64,000 nt of DNA from Trichaptum fuscoviolaceum (GCA_910574455.1 CAJSYZ010000011.1:1612001-1676000); one strand, 5' to 3'; positions 43,601 to 57,238 are shown, numbered from the stretch's first letter. The notes: a model not told the origin generated them from the sequence alone. Numbers and translations: made by a program.

Positions 43601-46186
43601 ACAAGTGCGCACGATTGCCGTTGCAACTACGGCTGTCGCTCGTGGTGACTTGACGCAGAAGATCACGGGCGTCTCCGTGCAGGGCGAGATACTGGACTTG
43701 GTGAGCACCATCAACGGCATGATTGACCAGCTTGCCCTCTTCGCTGCGGAGGTAACCAAGGTCGCGCGGGAAGTCGGAACGGAAGGCAAACTCGGTGTTC
43801 AGGCGGAAGTCGGAAATGTCCAGGGTACATGGCAAGAAATCACGTATGTTTATCTCACTATTATTATGCTCTGTCTTTAACTCGCGCCGGTTAGAATGGC
43901 TGTGAACACCATGGCCGGAAACTTGACGACTCAAGTGCGTGGTTTCGCGCAGATCAGTGCTGCGGCCATGGACGGCGACTTCACGCGTTTCATCACCGTC
44001 GAAGCCTCAGGTGAAATGGACTCTCTGAAGACCCAAATCAATCAGATGGTGTACAATTTGCGCGAGTCGATCCAGAAGAACACCGCCGCTCGTGAGGCAG
44101 CCGAACTTGCCAATCGCTCGAAGTCGGAGTTCTTGGCGAATATGTCTCATGAGATCCGAACACCTATGAACGGTATCATTGGTATGACTGAGTTGACGCT
44201 TGATAGCGACTTGAATAGAAGTCAGCGCGAGAGTCTCCTGCTGGTGCATAGTTTGGCTCGGAGTCTGCTATTGATCATTGATGATATTTTGGATATTTCG
44301 AAGAGTAAGCAGATTTTCCGCAGTATTCTATTATGGCGTTTGTTGATATATCGATTCATTCGTACAGTCGAAGCAGGCAGGATGACAATGGAGCAGGTTT
44401 CGTACTCATTGAGACATACGGTCTTTGGTATCCTCAAGACTCTTGTTGTCCGAGCATCGCAAAATAATTTGGACCTCACATACGATGTCGACCCAGACAT
44501 TCCTGATCAGCTCATCGGTGACTCGTTGCGCCTGCGTCAGGTTATCACGAACCTAGTCGGCAACGCCATCAAGTTCACTCCGAGCAAGGTCACGCGGAAG
44601 GGACATGTTGCGCTGTCATGCCGTCTTGTCGGTATCGAGGACTCGACGGTGAAGCTGGAGTTCTGCGTCACGGATACGGGTATCGGTATTGCTAAGGACA
44701 AGCTAAACTTGATCTTCGACACGTTTGCGCAAGCGGATGGATCGACCACTCGAGTGAGTACTTCCCGAATAATTATCCTTTTTGGCGTGTAGTGGCTAAC
44801 GGCATTGAATCTAGGAATACGGTGGTACTGGTCTTGGTCTATCTATCTCGAAGCGTCTAGTGTCGCTCATGAATGGCACAATGTGGGTCGAGAGCGAGCT
44901 GGGCAAGGGAAGCAAATTCTTCTTCACAATCACCTCTCAGATAAGCCAGTCATCCATCGAAAGCGTGCTTTCGAAGATGCAGCCGTTTGCGAAGCGGACT
45001 ATTCTCTTTGTCGACACGTTAGACGACCGAACAGGCGTTGTGATGCGCATCACAGAACTTGGACTGAAACCGTACGTCGTGAGCGACGTGAGCGAAGTCT
45101 CAGACAAGGAACGTTGCCCGCATATTGACACGATACTTGTTGATTCACTGATTGTTGTAAGTCGACCTGTTACGGTACATGCGGGAAGACTCTAACTATT
45201 TTCTTTCTGGGTGCTTAGACGGAACAAATCAGAGAGTATGAGCATTTGCGATATATACCGATTGTTCTGCTCGCGCCGGTGCGTGCTTACCCTCATGCGT
45301 GCGTCCTTATTTTTCAGATTCATGTGTTGCCTTTTTCATCTTATAGTCGATACACAGATTAAACTGTATGTCGTATTGCAGTTTCCTTCTATTTCTTCCT
45401 CCTTTTCTTAACTTCTCTTTCTAGTGAAATGGTGTCTGGACAATAGTATATCATCACAAGTGACGACGCCGGCGACGGCTCAAGATCTCTCGGCTGCGCT
45501 TATCAGTGCGCTAGAAAGCAACACTGTCTCGCCGCTACCTGCGCAAACAGACGTTACGTTCGACATCCTACTCGCTGAGGACAACTTGGTGAACCAGAAA
45601 CTGGCGGTGAAAATCCTGGAGAAGTATGGGCATGCGGTGGAAATCGCAGAAAATGGCAGCTTGGCCGTCGACTCGTTCAAGCTGCGTGTTGGGCAAGGCA
45701 AACCATTCGATATTGTTCTTGTGAGTTACAGCCTGTTTCGAATTCGTGTCTTCTTATTGATGACTCGTGTATAGATGGACGTGTCCATGCCGTTCATGGG
45801 CGGCATGGAAGCAACAGAATTGATACGTGCCTTCGAGTTGGCCGAAGGCCTCGAAAGGACACCCATAATCGCTTTAACAGCCCACGCCAGTACGTAGAGC
45901 TAAAATGCAAATTTGACAATCACTGACTAACGTACTTTGCAGTGATTGGCGATAGAGAACGCTGTTTACAGGCAGGGATGGTACGTTAATCATACTTCGA
46001 CTCAACGGGCTGGATTCAAGCTTATTATTTTTGTGTTAGGACGATCACATTACGAAGCCATTGCGGCGTGGCGATCTACTGAACGCGATAAACAAACTCG
46101 CAGGCGAGAGGGCAAAACGGCGACGGAAACAACACGTACACCGCACAACATTAACGATAACGGATGTCGGGCTCTTCAACCGGTGA
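40613..46186 (+). CDS. NIK1: Group III hybrid histidine kinase (Nik1/Os-1 type)
   Basis: Cytoplasmic osmosensing hybrid kinase upstream of the HOG MAPK pathway; the family is the target of phenylpyrrole and dicarboximide fungicides. Roughly 1,350 residues from about 13 exons. The N-terminal 350 residues are Ser-rich and contain a CxCPTCGRP cysteine cluster. Seven HAMP-type repeats follow, each with a form of the VxxVxxAVAxGDLxxKI pattern and most with GKLGGQA. The kinase core has an H-box ([19 protein letters not shown]), N-box ([10 protein letters not shown]), G1 (DTGIGIA) and G2 ([12 protein letters not shown]). The receiver domain has [12 protein letters not shown], the phosphoacceptor Asp in [12 protein letters not shown], and ITKPL. 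The end is DVGLFNR with TGA at 46184-46186. A 19-nt exon at 45347-45365 joins VLLAP to LNLKWCLD. No membrane segment, as expected for this class. Confidence 0.95.
45347..45365 (+). other. 19-nt micro-exon of the histidine kinase gene
   Basis: The exon between ttatag and gtatgt adds SIHRLN between VLLAP and [11 protein letters not shown], restoring the inter-domain sequence of the Nik1 family in frame. Confidence 0.65.
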
Positions 46187-48188
46187 TAGTGCTTGGTTTA
46201 TTTCCCTTCCGTTATCGAGCAGTCCTGTTATTATTTGTATCCCTTTCCTGCCACCACCACTCGTTTGATGTGTGGCTTCTCAGGGTGATGTCCAATTTAC
46301 TCTATATACATGTATCCCTGTCTGCATTTCTTATATCCGTCCGCATTTCATTTTATATCATTTTTTACTCTCAGTCTCTGCTGCTCAGTCTCACGTCTCA
46401 TTGTCTCATGATCACATTTCCCATACTCATAATTTTCATCTGTTCTTTTTCTCCCTTTCATTCTCAGTTTGTGCATCTTGTGTATTAGTGCCTAAGATGA
46501 ATGTGGCTGCATGTTGGCTCTCATATACGCGCAATAAAGCCGAGTTATTGTGGAGGCATATATGAGAGGAGATTATAGCTAGGGCATTTGTCGCCACTCT
46601 GGTGCCCTTATACCAATGAAATCATGTACTACTAGTAATCTACGTGGCTAAATGAAATGTGCTTCCTGCGACTTCTTGAAGTATTGTTTTTCGTGCTTGT
46701 CTTTGTATCATATAGGAGGCCCGGGCGTGAACGTTGTGCGAGAGCTATCTCAAAGCGTAACACCAGCCTGAGCGAGCTCGAACAATACCCCATAGATCTT
46801 GATCACCTGCTTATCTCTCCCAGTCGATCTAGGACGGACACATTGTCCAGCCTCGATGGCACGCTGGCGGCAGTATTTCTTAGTCTTGAACATGCTGTTT
46901 ATTTGTTAAAAAAGGCCTGTCTTGATTGACAACGTTTTCCAGCCCCTGAATATTTGCGATAAGAATCGAGGTACGTATAGGACAAGCTCAAACTTGAAGT
47001 GAAATTAACACTGATCGTTCTCGAGGCATCATAATCCAGGAAGATGATCGACCAGAGTACTAGCGGTTTGGTGAGTTGCTTATTCAATTCAACTGATCTT
47101 GTACGAACAAATATATAAGAATTTTATAGTAAACCATGGGTGTACCAGCATGCCGCACTGGCAAGCTATATGATACATATGTTGAAGGAAACATACGCGC
47201 TGCACTGCCACATCACTGCTTGACGTATTTAAGCGATCTGGCGGTGAGTAATTGTGCGTACGCGAGGTTCGGCAAAGACGCTTATCTTCTGTTCGCTGTG
47301 TGGAAGACAGAGCTCCACGATGAGCGAAAACTTCCGCACCCTGGATTTTTGCGCAGTTTGGCCATGGGCACGGTCCGTTTTGTCTTCAAGCTGGTCGTTG
47401 CGGGTGTGGCCCAGGGCTGACACTGGAATGCAGGCAAAATTTCGTTCGCAACTCACTTGTAACAAGAGCTGGTTCTGGGCCTCGGTGGCAGACAACAGAG
47501 GATTACTGTAATGATATCGGGGCGAGCTTGTACGTTATGGAAATGTTATGCAGCCTTTGCCGTGCAGGCGACTCGCATGTTTCACTCTCGGCAAGCTGGA
47601 AATGGTGGCTCATAATCGTCAACGAAGGAGCTTCTAGCCTCTGTTGCTATACTTGCGTGAGCTGAGTAGTGGCGCACAAGCCTGCAGTGTTCGTCATACG
47701 TTGACATATATATGTCTTGTATCGTCCAATAGTCCTTCTGTGGCTGCTCATGGTAAGTTCATCCTTTATAGCAGCAGACGGATCCATTCGGACCGCAAGT
47801 TTTTCAGCACTTATATTGCCCCCAGCTACAGCTCTTGGTGTCTCTCCTTGCCTTTCTTTTGGTCAACGTATCCCCATTCCAGCCGCAGCTGGGCTCTTGA
47901 AACGGCCTCCGATCCGCTCTCGCTCTCCTGGGCTGGTTCAATACCTAACGATTCTTAGAGGCAAAGAACGTACGCCGGCGTCGCCGGGTGTCTCAATATT
48001 TAAAGCAGCACTGAACACTGTCACCGACGGCACGCGAGCTCACGAACATCTTGGATCCACTCGAGCACACCGGCACACCACCCTCTTCGTCAACGAGTAA
48101 TTTTGTCTGACATCCGACTTAGGCCCCAGTTATCGGTGGACGAGCGCACGGCCTCCGACACATATCGGTCCAGCTATATAGGGCTGCG
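46187..48188. other. Intergenic region of about 2 kb
   Basis: The first part is T-rich and likely holds the 3' UTR of the kinase gene. Open frames at 46657-46929, 47136-47420 and 47717-48100 show no known motif, and the last lacks a usable ATG. No RNA gene was seen. A TATA-like stretch (ctatatag) lies just upstream of the next start codon. Confidence 0.4.
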
Positions 48189-51100
48189 ATGGCGTCTCCG
48201 GTGGGCTCCCCTTCTCCTGCATCTCATACACATATACAATCGCAAGCTGGATCCTCCGAGTCTTCGCCGCGCACACCACCGTCTGCCCATCTAAAACCTC
48301 TCCGGCCCGCCTTCCGACGCGCAAACACGGCTCCCGACCGTGTCCCGTCATCTTCACTCTCACCGTTATCCATGTCGAACGAACACTCGCCGTTCGACCC
48401 ACCGCGCATGTCGACGATGCCGAGCAATGCGACGGGGACAAAGACACCCAAGAAGGTCTCGTGGGCAGCGGATACAAGTGGGGACACGCCCCTTGTGCAT
48501 CATGGAAATGGAACGAATGCGAGGGACATCAGGCAGTTACATCATCTCGATGAGCAGGGCTTGGATGTGAGTGTTCACTGTGTCACTTCCTTTCATTCTT
48601 TGTTCTCCACTCTCCGCATACATTCGCGAAGACCAAGGCTGCTCCTAGAACACGAACAGTGACTTGTGTTTAGCGGAATCCTCCACATGGGTGACTTGAC
48701 GGCATTCTCATTTGCGTCGATCAGTGATGATTTACGCGCTAGGCGGATTGGCGCAGTGCTGTGCTTCACGTTGCCTTCAAGTTGGCTTGAACCTTCTTTG
48801 GGCGTCTATATGCTATTGATTCAAGTCACTGACATCTCATCTTCTTATCAGCCTAATGCATTCCAAAGTCTCAAACATGCTCTCGAACAACATCAAACCT
48901 CTTCGGAGACCATGGGGTCGCTGGTGCGCTTCCCACCTGATCGTGTAGCCTCACGGTCATCCGCGCCCCCGCTTTCACGGCTCTCAACAGCTGCTGCTAC
49001 AATTGGTTCTGAAGCACTTTACCTAAATGACGGCTCTCCGTCATCAGGCGCACAGTCGTCGTTTCTCCCCTCTCCTCATTCAGAAACAACGGAATCTTTC
49101 GTGCCGCCTCCAGATCTTACCGAGCGGAGTGCACGCATACTCGGCGGGGGAGAGGCGATTGTCGAGGCAACGGAGGTTCATGGATTACCAGCCCCGGTAC
49201 CTGCAGACGTAGAACAATCGCATGCTGGAGATATCGATCCAGCTACAACGGCTTTGCTTATAAGGGAGGGGGAAAGGGGACGAGACGTAAACTGGAGGAG
49301 GAGTGAGCGAAAAGCCAGCCGCTTAGTCAGGGCGCACACAAGGGGCTTCAAGGTCGTCAGTGGCTTTCGAGGGAGACATGACTCGCCGTCAAGATCGAAA
49401 GATGGAAGGCCGAGTGCAGACACGGATGCCACCGACGAAAAGGCCGAGGGAAAGGAGGAACGCCAGAGTCGCTTCTCGAAGTTCTGGAGACGGCGGTCGA
49501 GAAAGGGCTCCTTGTCGACGAATGCAAGTCCGGGCCCGGCAGACGTCGAGGGATCGGCACAGCGCCCTTCGATGCCGGTCAACCCACCTTTGAATCCGCC
49601 GCTTCGGACACACCTGCGATCGGAGCTGGCTGGCGATCCCGGAGGCGGCGTCCAGATTGGCGGTACAGGAGTCCTGAGTGCTCTGCTCGCGCTGTATGAT
49701 AGACGCGGTGGTGCGATGACGCCTAACAGTTCTATTTCCATGTCCGGTCGGTCGACGCCTGCGGAGAGCGAGTGGGGCGAGGAGGACGAGGAGAGGGAAG
49801 AGAAGAAAGAGACGAAGAGAGGACATAGCAGAGGATGGTCGTTCGGACGGCGGAGCGTTGACAAGAGTGCAGACCGCGACCGGAAGCGTCTGTCCCAGGC
49901 TACGGACATCTCTGATAGCACTGCCTTGGATCGCGAAGACAACATGCCTCTCGAGCCTCCCCATCCTCTGTACGCCCAAGCAGGCGCGTTTGGGGGAGCG
50001 GACGGACCGACTCAAGAGCGGTATTCCGCGCACAACGATGGTGAGCACCACGGTCACGTAGAAAAAGGACACAAGAAAAGCATATCAGGCGGGCTGTCTG
50101 CACTGGGCGCGTCGCTGTCGAGTTCGCACCTTCCGCTCAGCTCTGCACTTGCAGAGGGTCTAGGCATCGGCGAGGCTCGTCCTGCGCAAGCACGTAGTTC
50201 TGGAGGCGTATTTGCACCCCTTATCGCGAGCGCAGGTAACCTTGCGGGTGCCGCTGCGCCTGAGTCCGCTCGTGTTGCGCCAGACACGACGCGGCCGGGG
50301 TATCATTTGTCTCGCTATTCGTGGAGTGGCAACGAGCCGAAGAAACCTGCCTTCGCAGTTGACGAATCTGGAGGCGACAGTAAGAGAAACTCGTTGTCAT
50401 GGTCGAAGCAGGAAGGCAAGGGCTCGCCCGAGTCGCAGGACAGCAATGCCGACGACGAGACCCCTCCGCTCAGCTTCACACCCAGTCTTCACCGCTTGAA
50501 GATACCCGGGAACGGAGAAAAACTCACGGACTCTGGCCCAAGCTCCCTTGAAAAAAGTGCCATCAGCATGGCCAGTACAAGCACAGGCCACACGGACTCT
50601 GCCACAGTTGTAGCCGGACACGGTAGTACCTTCGACAACGGCTCGTCCTTCAAAGGAGACGGCACTGGGAAGGCCGCCGCGGCTACGAGCAAGGTGAAGG
50701 GTTGGACGGCTTTGCTACCGCGCTCGTACAGTGCCGGCTCCTTTGGTGCTTGGGTGAACGATGCTCGAAGCACGAAGGCTTCAACTCCTACACCCGGAAC
50801 GCCTGGTACCCCGGATTCGGCGTCCGAGTCGGGCGTGTACTGGGACGAGAAAAAACGCAAATGGGTGCGCTCGGACAAGGCGGAGCGGAAGAGGAGAAAG
50901 CGCAAGAAAGCAGAGATCTATGTATGTGTTTTCTCTTGCGGCTTTCTCGGGATAAGGTTCATGCTAAGACAATACTTTCGTAGATTACGCGCCATGTTGC
51001 GGAGATCATTCAACGCCAGGAGTTCGTCTTGAAGCTCACGCGTGCGTTGATGATGTTCGGTGCACCCTCGCATCGACTCCCTGCGCAGATTCACGCAACG

Positions 51101-52658
51101 GCTCGCGTGCTTGACATGGAGCTCTCATGCATGTACTTGCCCGACGTCATGCTCATCTCATTCGACGACTCGTCGACGAGTACATCGAGCATCAAATTCA
51201 TCCGGCAAGGTTCGGCACTCGATCTGGGAAAGCTACAGGATGCATACAAGCTGTACTGGAAAGTGAGTCTTTTCCTTGCTATCATGGACATCGGCTTGAG
51301 CTCATCTAACATTTATAGGTAATTCATGACGAAATATCGGTGTCCGATGCCTCCCGCAGCCTTGATGTGCTTATGCAACAGAAGCCAGTTTATTCGTTCT
51401 GGGAACTGGTTGTGATCGGAGGGTTCTGCTCCTCCTCTATCTGCTCAGTGTCGTTTTCTGGAAGTTTCATTGATTCCTTGGTTGCTTTCCCCCTTGGAGC
51501 TCTGCTTGTCGGTATCCAACTTCTCTCTGTGCGGAACGAGCTCTATTCCAATGTCTTCGAGTGCGTATTCATCCAACCTTAATAAATGCTTCTCTTTACT
51601 GATATTTGACCGCAGGATAACTATCGCTACACTGCTAAGCTTCTTATCTGCTATCCTCGCTGGGACGCACCGCTTTTGTTACTCAGCCGTCGCGTCCTCA
51701 GCTGTGGTGCTCATCCTTCCGGGGTTCATTGTCCTCAACGGAAGTCTCGAATTGTCCTCACGAAACATCACATCTGGAGCTGTGCGCCTTTGTTACGCAA
51801 TTATGTATGCGCTGTTCCTCGGGTTCGGCCTGTCTATAGGCGGGTCGGTGTATGAAAAGGTGTTTGGAAGGGAGATTCTTGGCCCCGAAGACTACTCGTG
51901 CGCTACGTCACACAACGCAGATGGACCGTGGTATCAGCGTACACCGAGCGAATTCTGGGGTAAGCATTCTTCGTTAATCAACAAGGCATGAAACTCATTA
52001 TTGCCCTACAGCGTTCCTCACTGTTCCGATGTACTCACTGTTCTTGAGTCTTCGCAACCACTTCCCGTATAAACGCAAGGAACTTGTACGCAGCTATGCA
52101 CATCTTCGCATTCATTCGGGCGCCGCTAATTCTCCATGCACAGCTCGTGAATGTCCTCATCGCATGCATGGGTTGGACTTGCAATCACTTTTCTTCTCTT
52201 AAGTTCCCTGAAAGGAAGGATGTTAGCTCCGCAATTGGGTATGTCCATAACTTTTGGTTATTTGTATGGGGATTAACAATTAATTGTATACAGTGCTTTC
52301 TCTGTGGGTGTGGTTTCGAACATATACGGCCGATTCTTCTCTGGCAATGCGTTTGTGATCATGGTATGTCCGCATTCTCTCGTATCTAAGGTCCGCACAT
52401 AGTATGAACTGACTTAATCACCGCCAGATCACAGCCATTCTCTTCCAACTTCCTAGCGGGCTTGGTAATGGCGGTTTGCTCACATTTGCGCAAAGAAACA
52501 ACGAATCTGGATCAACGACATCGTATTTGTCGGGCTTCCAGACCGCATTACAGCTCATCAGTGTCTCAGTTGGTCTTACCGTCGGCCTCGGCCTCTCTCT
52601 TGTGATTGTCTTCCCTATCCAATCTCGCAAACGCCAAGCAGGCGTCTTCAGCTTGTAA
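48189..52658 (+). CDS. Prm10/ThrE-like membrane protein (DUF1212) with a long disordered N terminus
   Basis: Multi-exon gene starting MASPVGSPSPASHTHIQSQ at 48189. The first roughly 780 residues are Ser/Pro/Arg-rich, charged and probably disordered (for example EEDEEREEKKETKRGHSRGW, YWDEKKRKWVRSDKAERKRR). A cytosolic ThrE N-domain follows, starting at ITRHVAEIIQRQEFVLK with LTRALMMFGAPSHRLPAQ and LPDVMLISFDD. The membrane part has about ten segments, among them FSGSFIDSLVAFPLGALLVG, SSAVVLILPGFIVLNGSLEL and SAIGAFSVGVVSNIYGR. The end is QSRKRQAGVFSL at 52658. Bacterial relatives export threonine and serine; the yeast relative Prm10 (YJL108C) is pheromone-regulated with unclear function. Transport of small amino acids here is inference. 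Confidence 0.85.
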
Positions 52659-53225
52659 TATTCATCAAACATAGATTTCTCTCTTTCCCTTACTCTCTTT
52701 CTCTCGCACCTCGCTTTGACCCGCTTTGGACAGAATCTCACACCGCAATTGTACAAAATCATTCGCATTTTTTGAATAGATAGATTCCATAGAGATATGG
52801 CTTGAACGCCTTCGTAATCTACGATATATTGTAGCTGGGAAATATTGCTTATCGTTAGGAGCACACTAAATTGGATACTCGCTCAATACTTATCGGAGAT
52901 TACTCTGAAACTAACTGGCTAGAAGGTCACTTAGCCCGACAATCAATTCTGCGTTTTGTGCCTCAGTGGCTCCCTATTCGATCCGCGGAGAATTGTGCAT
53001 GGAACCGTAAAGCGCTAAAATGCGAATAAGGTTCTCAAATATTTGAAGCTCCGATACAAACTTGGTAAACGCGACGCGACGACGTGCCGTGACTTATCCC
53101 CCACTTTCCCTTCTTCCATCTCCTCTCACTGCATCGTCTTTCGACTGCTACTACGCTCCCTCCCCCCTTTCTCTCGACATAGCCGCTTATTATCAACTAG
53201 CTCCTGCCAGCTACCATTCATAGCA
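52659..53225. other. Intergenic region upstream of the cyclin-like gene
   Basis: 3' UTR of the preceding gene and a CT-rich promoter segment (about 53090-53200) before the ATG at 53226. No gene seen. Confidence 0.5.
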
Positions 53226-55156
53226 ATGCCGTCTGGTAGTGATCCCTCACCAAGGACTCCCAGAGCTGACTGTATGCACTCCCACATACAAACTATCTCA
53301 TCCAAGCCATCGCCCAAGACGGAATTCGCAACCATCCATACTCCAGTCGAAGCTGAGACAGCCAAGGTCGCTGAAGAGAAAGCCTCTTCAATCACTCCCG
53401 AGCTTGGTTCTGTAACATCGTCTTCCTACGCGTCTGATTATCAAGACGTCCAGACACCTGCTCACGACATCCACCTCTTGAACCAGAAGCTCCGCATCCT
53501 GGCCCAAAACATTGAGAAGTTCGGGGCACGGGGCGTTGTTTGTGTCCCGGAGCCAGAGGAATCTAGTGCCTCGCTCACTAGCTCGACGAGCTCAAAAACC
53601 TGCGCGCACCACTCAGACCTGCTTAGCACGTCGGCATCTAGAGAACTCAGAAAGGACAACAAACGCAAGCGTGCCGGATCATACTCTAGCCATGATGCTG
53701 AAGCTGAATCTGCTGGCCTTGAGACGGGCACTAACTCGAGTACTGAAAACGCCCAACCAGATGACTCTCTAGCTCCTCTTTCCAAGAAACTGAAGGAATC
53801 GTCTTTCTCTTACTTGACCAAACAAACTGCTTCATCTCGCCGTGCTCAATCTCTGTCTGCTCGTTCGTCTTTTGCATCTGCTCAACTACTGGTTCCTACC
53901 GTCCCTTGTTCGCCCACAAAAGCTCGCTCGGAGATTCCGGCAGTCCCTATCGTCGCCCCTCCGGAGTACTGCTATATACCATCGGCCCCTTTGACGCCGG
54001 ACGATGCTGCGGAAGTTCGACTCAAGATCATACTAGAAAGGGAAACGGCTCAACGTCGCCAGGAAGGTTTCGAAAACGGTGTTAATGCCTGCTTTGAAGA
54101 TATTACCCAGGAACAGTTCGACGAGTTTCTGGGAATAGAGGAGGAATTCAGAAGCAAAGTTATACGCTGGATGCTTACTGTACGTATTGCAGAAATACCA
54201 TTCTATCTCTCATTTCATGTTATCTCAGGTTGTACCCAGCAAGAAGCATAATACAGCTCAGTTACGCAGCCAACTAAGAAAGAGCCCTGAAACTCGCTTC
54301 CATGCAATCCTCCTCTTTACTCGATACGTCAGGCGCATCGGCGAATCCATGCCAGTGGCTGGCAAAAATGAGACACCTCTCATCAAACGCGGACGTCTCC
54401 GTATCATCTGGGACGTTGCGATGAGCTGCCTTGCTCTAGCTGTAAAATTCCATCGCGACTTTCTCAATCCTTTGTCACCCATCTACTCTAGAGATTTCCT
54501 TGTGGTTGCCCCTCATCCAATGTCGCACGATGACTTTGAGGTTTAATCAATCTTATTTCTTATGCGCACTCACTTATTTGTCCCACAGGTCTCTCAAATC
54601 GATGTTCTGAAGGCACTAGACTATAGGGTCTTCGAGGCAACTCCTGGTCAGTTCATTGACGAGATCTGGAATTGCCTTCCAACACTTCGAAAAGTCCTGG
54701 CCTTCCCGGACGGATGGACAACCGCCCAGACCAACACATGGCTCCGGCTCAATACTGCGGTAGTCGGTGCGTCCCACATACTTCATCAGATGCTGCGCTT
54801 GGTGACACATCAATAATAGAGGGTGAAATGCTGCAGTATCCGATTTCTCTGCTCTCTGCTTCGGCACTCATAGAGGGGGGGATTGAGGCACTTGTCGCTT
54901 TCTATGAATCAGACATTGAACTGACGGAGGGACGAGATCTGGACGAGGAGGAGATCGTTAGCTTAGAAGACAAGGCACACATCGCCTTCGCCGGGGTTAT
55001 CGAAGACATCAAGGACCTCATGGATATCACCAAGGTACATTCAGTGTTTTTATGCATCGTCAATACTCCTAGTTGACCACTTACTCTCAGGCGGATTTAA
55101 GAGCATGTCGGGAGTGGCTCCAGGCGGTGCTGGCCACCGATTCTCAGACCACCTGA
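53226..55156 (+). CDS. Cyclin-like protein
   Basis: The start ATG at 53226 (MPSGSDPSPRTPRADC) lies in a better context than anything upstream; the frame before it has no ATG. About 560 residues in five exons. The N-terminal 300 residues are Ser/Thr-rich and low in order, with a basic patch (RKDNKRKRAGS) that may be a nuclear signal. A cyclin-box-like region follows: SKVIRWMLTVVPSKKHN, RFHAILLFTRYVRRIG, IIWDVAMSCLALAVKFHRDFL and DVLKALDYRVFEATPGQFID, a pattern of helices typical of divergent basidiomycete cyclins. A C-terminal half with a second helical set (YPISLLSASALIEGGIEALV) ends WLQAVLATDSQTT. The partner kinase is unknown. It could be a G1/S or transcription-type cyclin; similarity is too weak to choose. 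Confidence 0.7.
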
Positions 55157-57238
55157 GTATCCGAAATTTGCTCTCTTAAATAGTTCATCGATGGCTGTAG
55201 GGATGATCATCCGAAGCACATGAATGACAGCCTAACAATATCATTCCCGGATGGCTCTTTCAACAATGTTCTTATTTCGGACGACCCTTTTCAAGACTAA
55301 TTACAGTGCAACTGTATACATATATGTAACAAGTACTCACTTATCTTCATTTATGAATGCGACGGTTCTGCAACAGATCACATACTAGATTTGAATTACG
55401 CAATGAGCTTATTATGCAATCCGGGGCTGAGCTGTTTCAAGGTCTCTTTTGCGGCCAGCTCCCTCGCGTCTTTCCTCGAGGTCGCTTTTCCCGATCCGTA
55501 TTGCTTGTTATTGACTATCATATATCAGTTGTCGCTAACTTGAATATACGTTGGATCGGCTTACTTCTGCAAGACACACTCCAGGTCCCTGCATGCGGAG
55601 GAACTGGCGGCGCCTCTGACCATTGTAGGCCTTTCGTGCTACTTGGACGAGACTGAAGGAAGTTGTTAAGCTGCATGACCCATTCTACACCTAAAGCAAA
55701 GATGCAAAGAATTGAATGGTCAGCTACTTGTCTTAGAGCTTCTGGTACACTCACGGGCCATCGTTTCTTGATTGCCTAGGGTCTAGTGAGGGCTTTTTAA
55801 GATAAATTCTAGGTGAAGCTTCTTGAAGGGTGTTTGATGACAGTAGGTGAAGGTATTTGAGAGCTTCGGCAGGACAAGCAGCGAGATTTATAGCCCATGA
55901 AGGAGCCCTACGCCTGCTCTCCTCATAGAAGAAGTGAAGGCGATCTTACGAGGGTTGTGAAGCATGCGTGCTTTTTGAGTGTCAATAGCTGTTGCAGGGG
56001 CTCGAGGACCCGCGAGCCAGCGATAGCTCATGTCATGACATGGGGGATCGACCTGAGCGATCTGCTGGAACGCGTATGAAGGTATGAAGGTAGGCGAGAG
56101 AACCCGAGTACCCAAGGAAGCATCCGGCATGAACGGCAGCTTTGAGAAAGGCGCCTGAGGACAGCGATTAGATATCGCCTATGGGTATGAATCAATGAAT
56201 GGCCGTCTTGAATTGTGTACATGTATTTATCGCTTGCCGCATGGATTGTAGACCGCCTCAGTCATTGGTATCATACATTAGATCCTTCATACGTGTTGAA
56301 GAAGGAGATATGGATGCCTGCCTCGATCCATTTAGGTGCTCTTGAAGGCGATATTCTGCGATAAAGAGAGTGATAAAGCGTTTGTGGCACCAAATACACT
56401 ACTAAATGAAGCTCACAATTGTACTCTCTAGAGTTTTTGCACTGGCATATAGAGGAGAAACTCACCAATGGCTTAGCCGACATGCCACATCATGAAATAG
56501 ATGAAGGCGTGCCGTAGAACACAAACCCTCCAGGCATGCATCCCTAAGATAAGTAATTAATCAAGATGAAAATACACAATTAACACAATCTCATTCCGGT
56601 ACATACCGAGTGCATGAATCTTCATGATCATGAAATCATATAAATCATCAACTTGTAAAAACCGACGTTGAACCGTGAATTGAGCTGAAAAACAGGTGCT
56701 TTGCGACGAACTATCATCTAGAAGGTCAGTAATGACTGCACAATTCAATTGGCCACTGCCGACGAAAGTGCAGAAGTAATGGCCGTTGCGGCGTGTTGTG
56801 TTCAATCAAGTTATACTAAGTACGTTCTGCTCACTCAGTCTGGCACTGGCAGGCTCGCCCTGAAGTCACTGGCACTCAGCCCGGGCCGCTTCCTCCGATC
56901 ATGTTGGATCTTGAACACGATTCGGAGTTGCATCAACTTCCTCTCTCCTCTCTGTATTAGAATCCTATATTCATTCCGGACGTCGGGATACATGCACGTA
57001 ATCAAGCTGCTCACACTATTCAGTAACCACCTTTTCGGGGAGAGGTAGTCATTTTCCTCTTTTGTTCCACTGGCAGGCCGAGCAGGAGTGTTAGAGCAGT
57101 CGCTCATTTCACAAGTCATGTAAGCATGCATAACCACAGCCAACATGTTATATCAATAAGAACGGTAAATTTGTGATGGGAACCATACTTCGTCGACTAT
57201 GTAAGTTAACACATTCATATAGATGTTATCCGCTTGAC
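55157..57238. other. Intergenic region of about 2 kb
   Basis: Open frames are short and lack motifs on both strands. No mobile element ends, tRNA or array repeats were seen. The right part contains the 3' UTR of the acyltransferase-like gene. Confidence 0.4.

Noticed and set aside
47717..48100. Secreted small protein with a hydrophobic N terminus
   Set aside because: The frame begins at TTG with no ATG in a usable position and no supported upstream exon.
49178..50905. Long antisense open frames across the Prm10-like gene
   Set aside because: The sense frame has conserved downstream domains; the antisense frames are produced by the Ser/Arg-rich composition.
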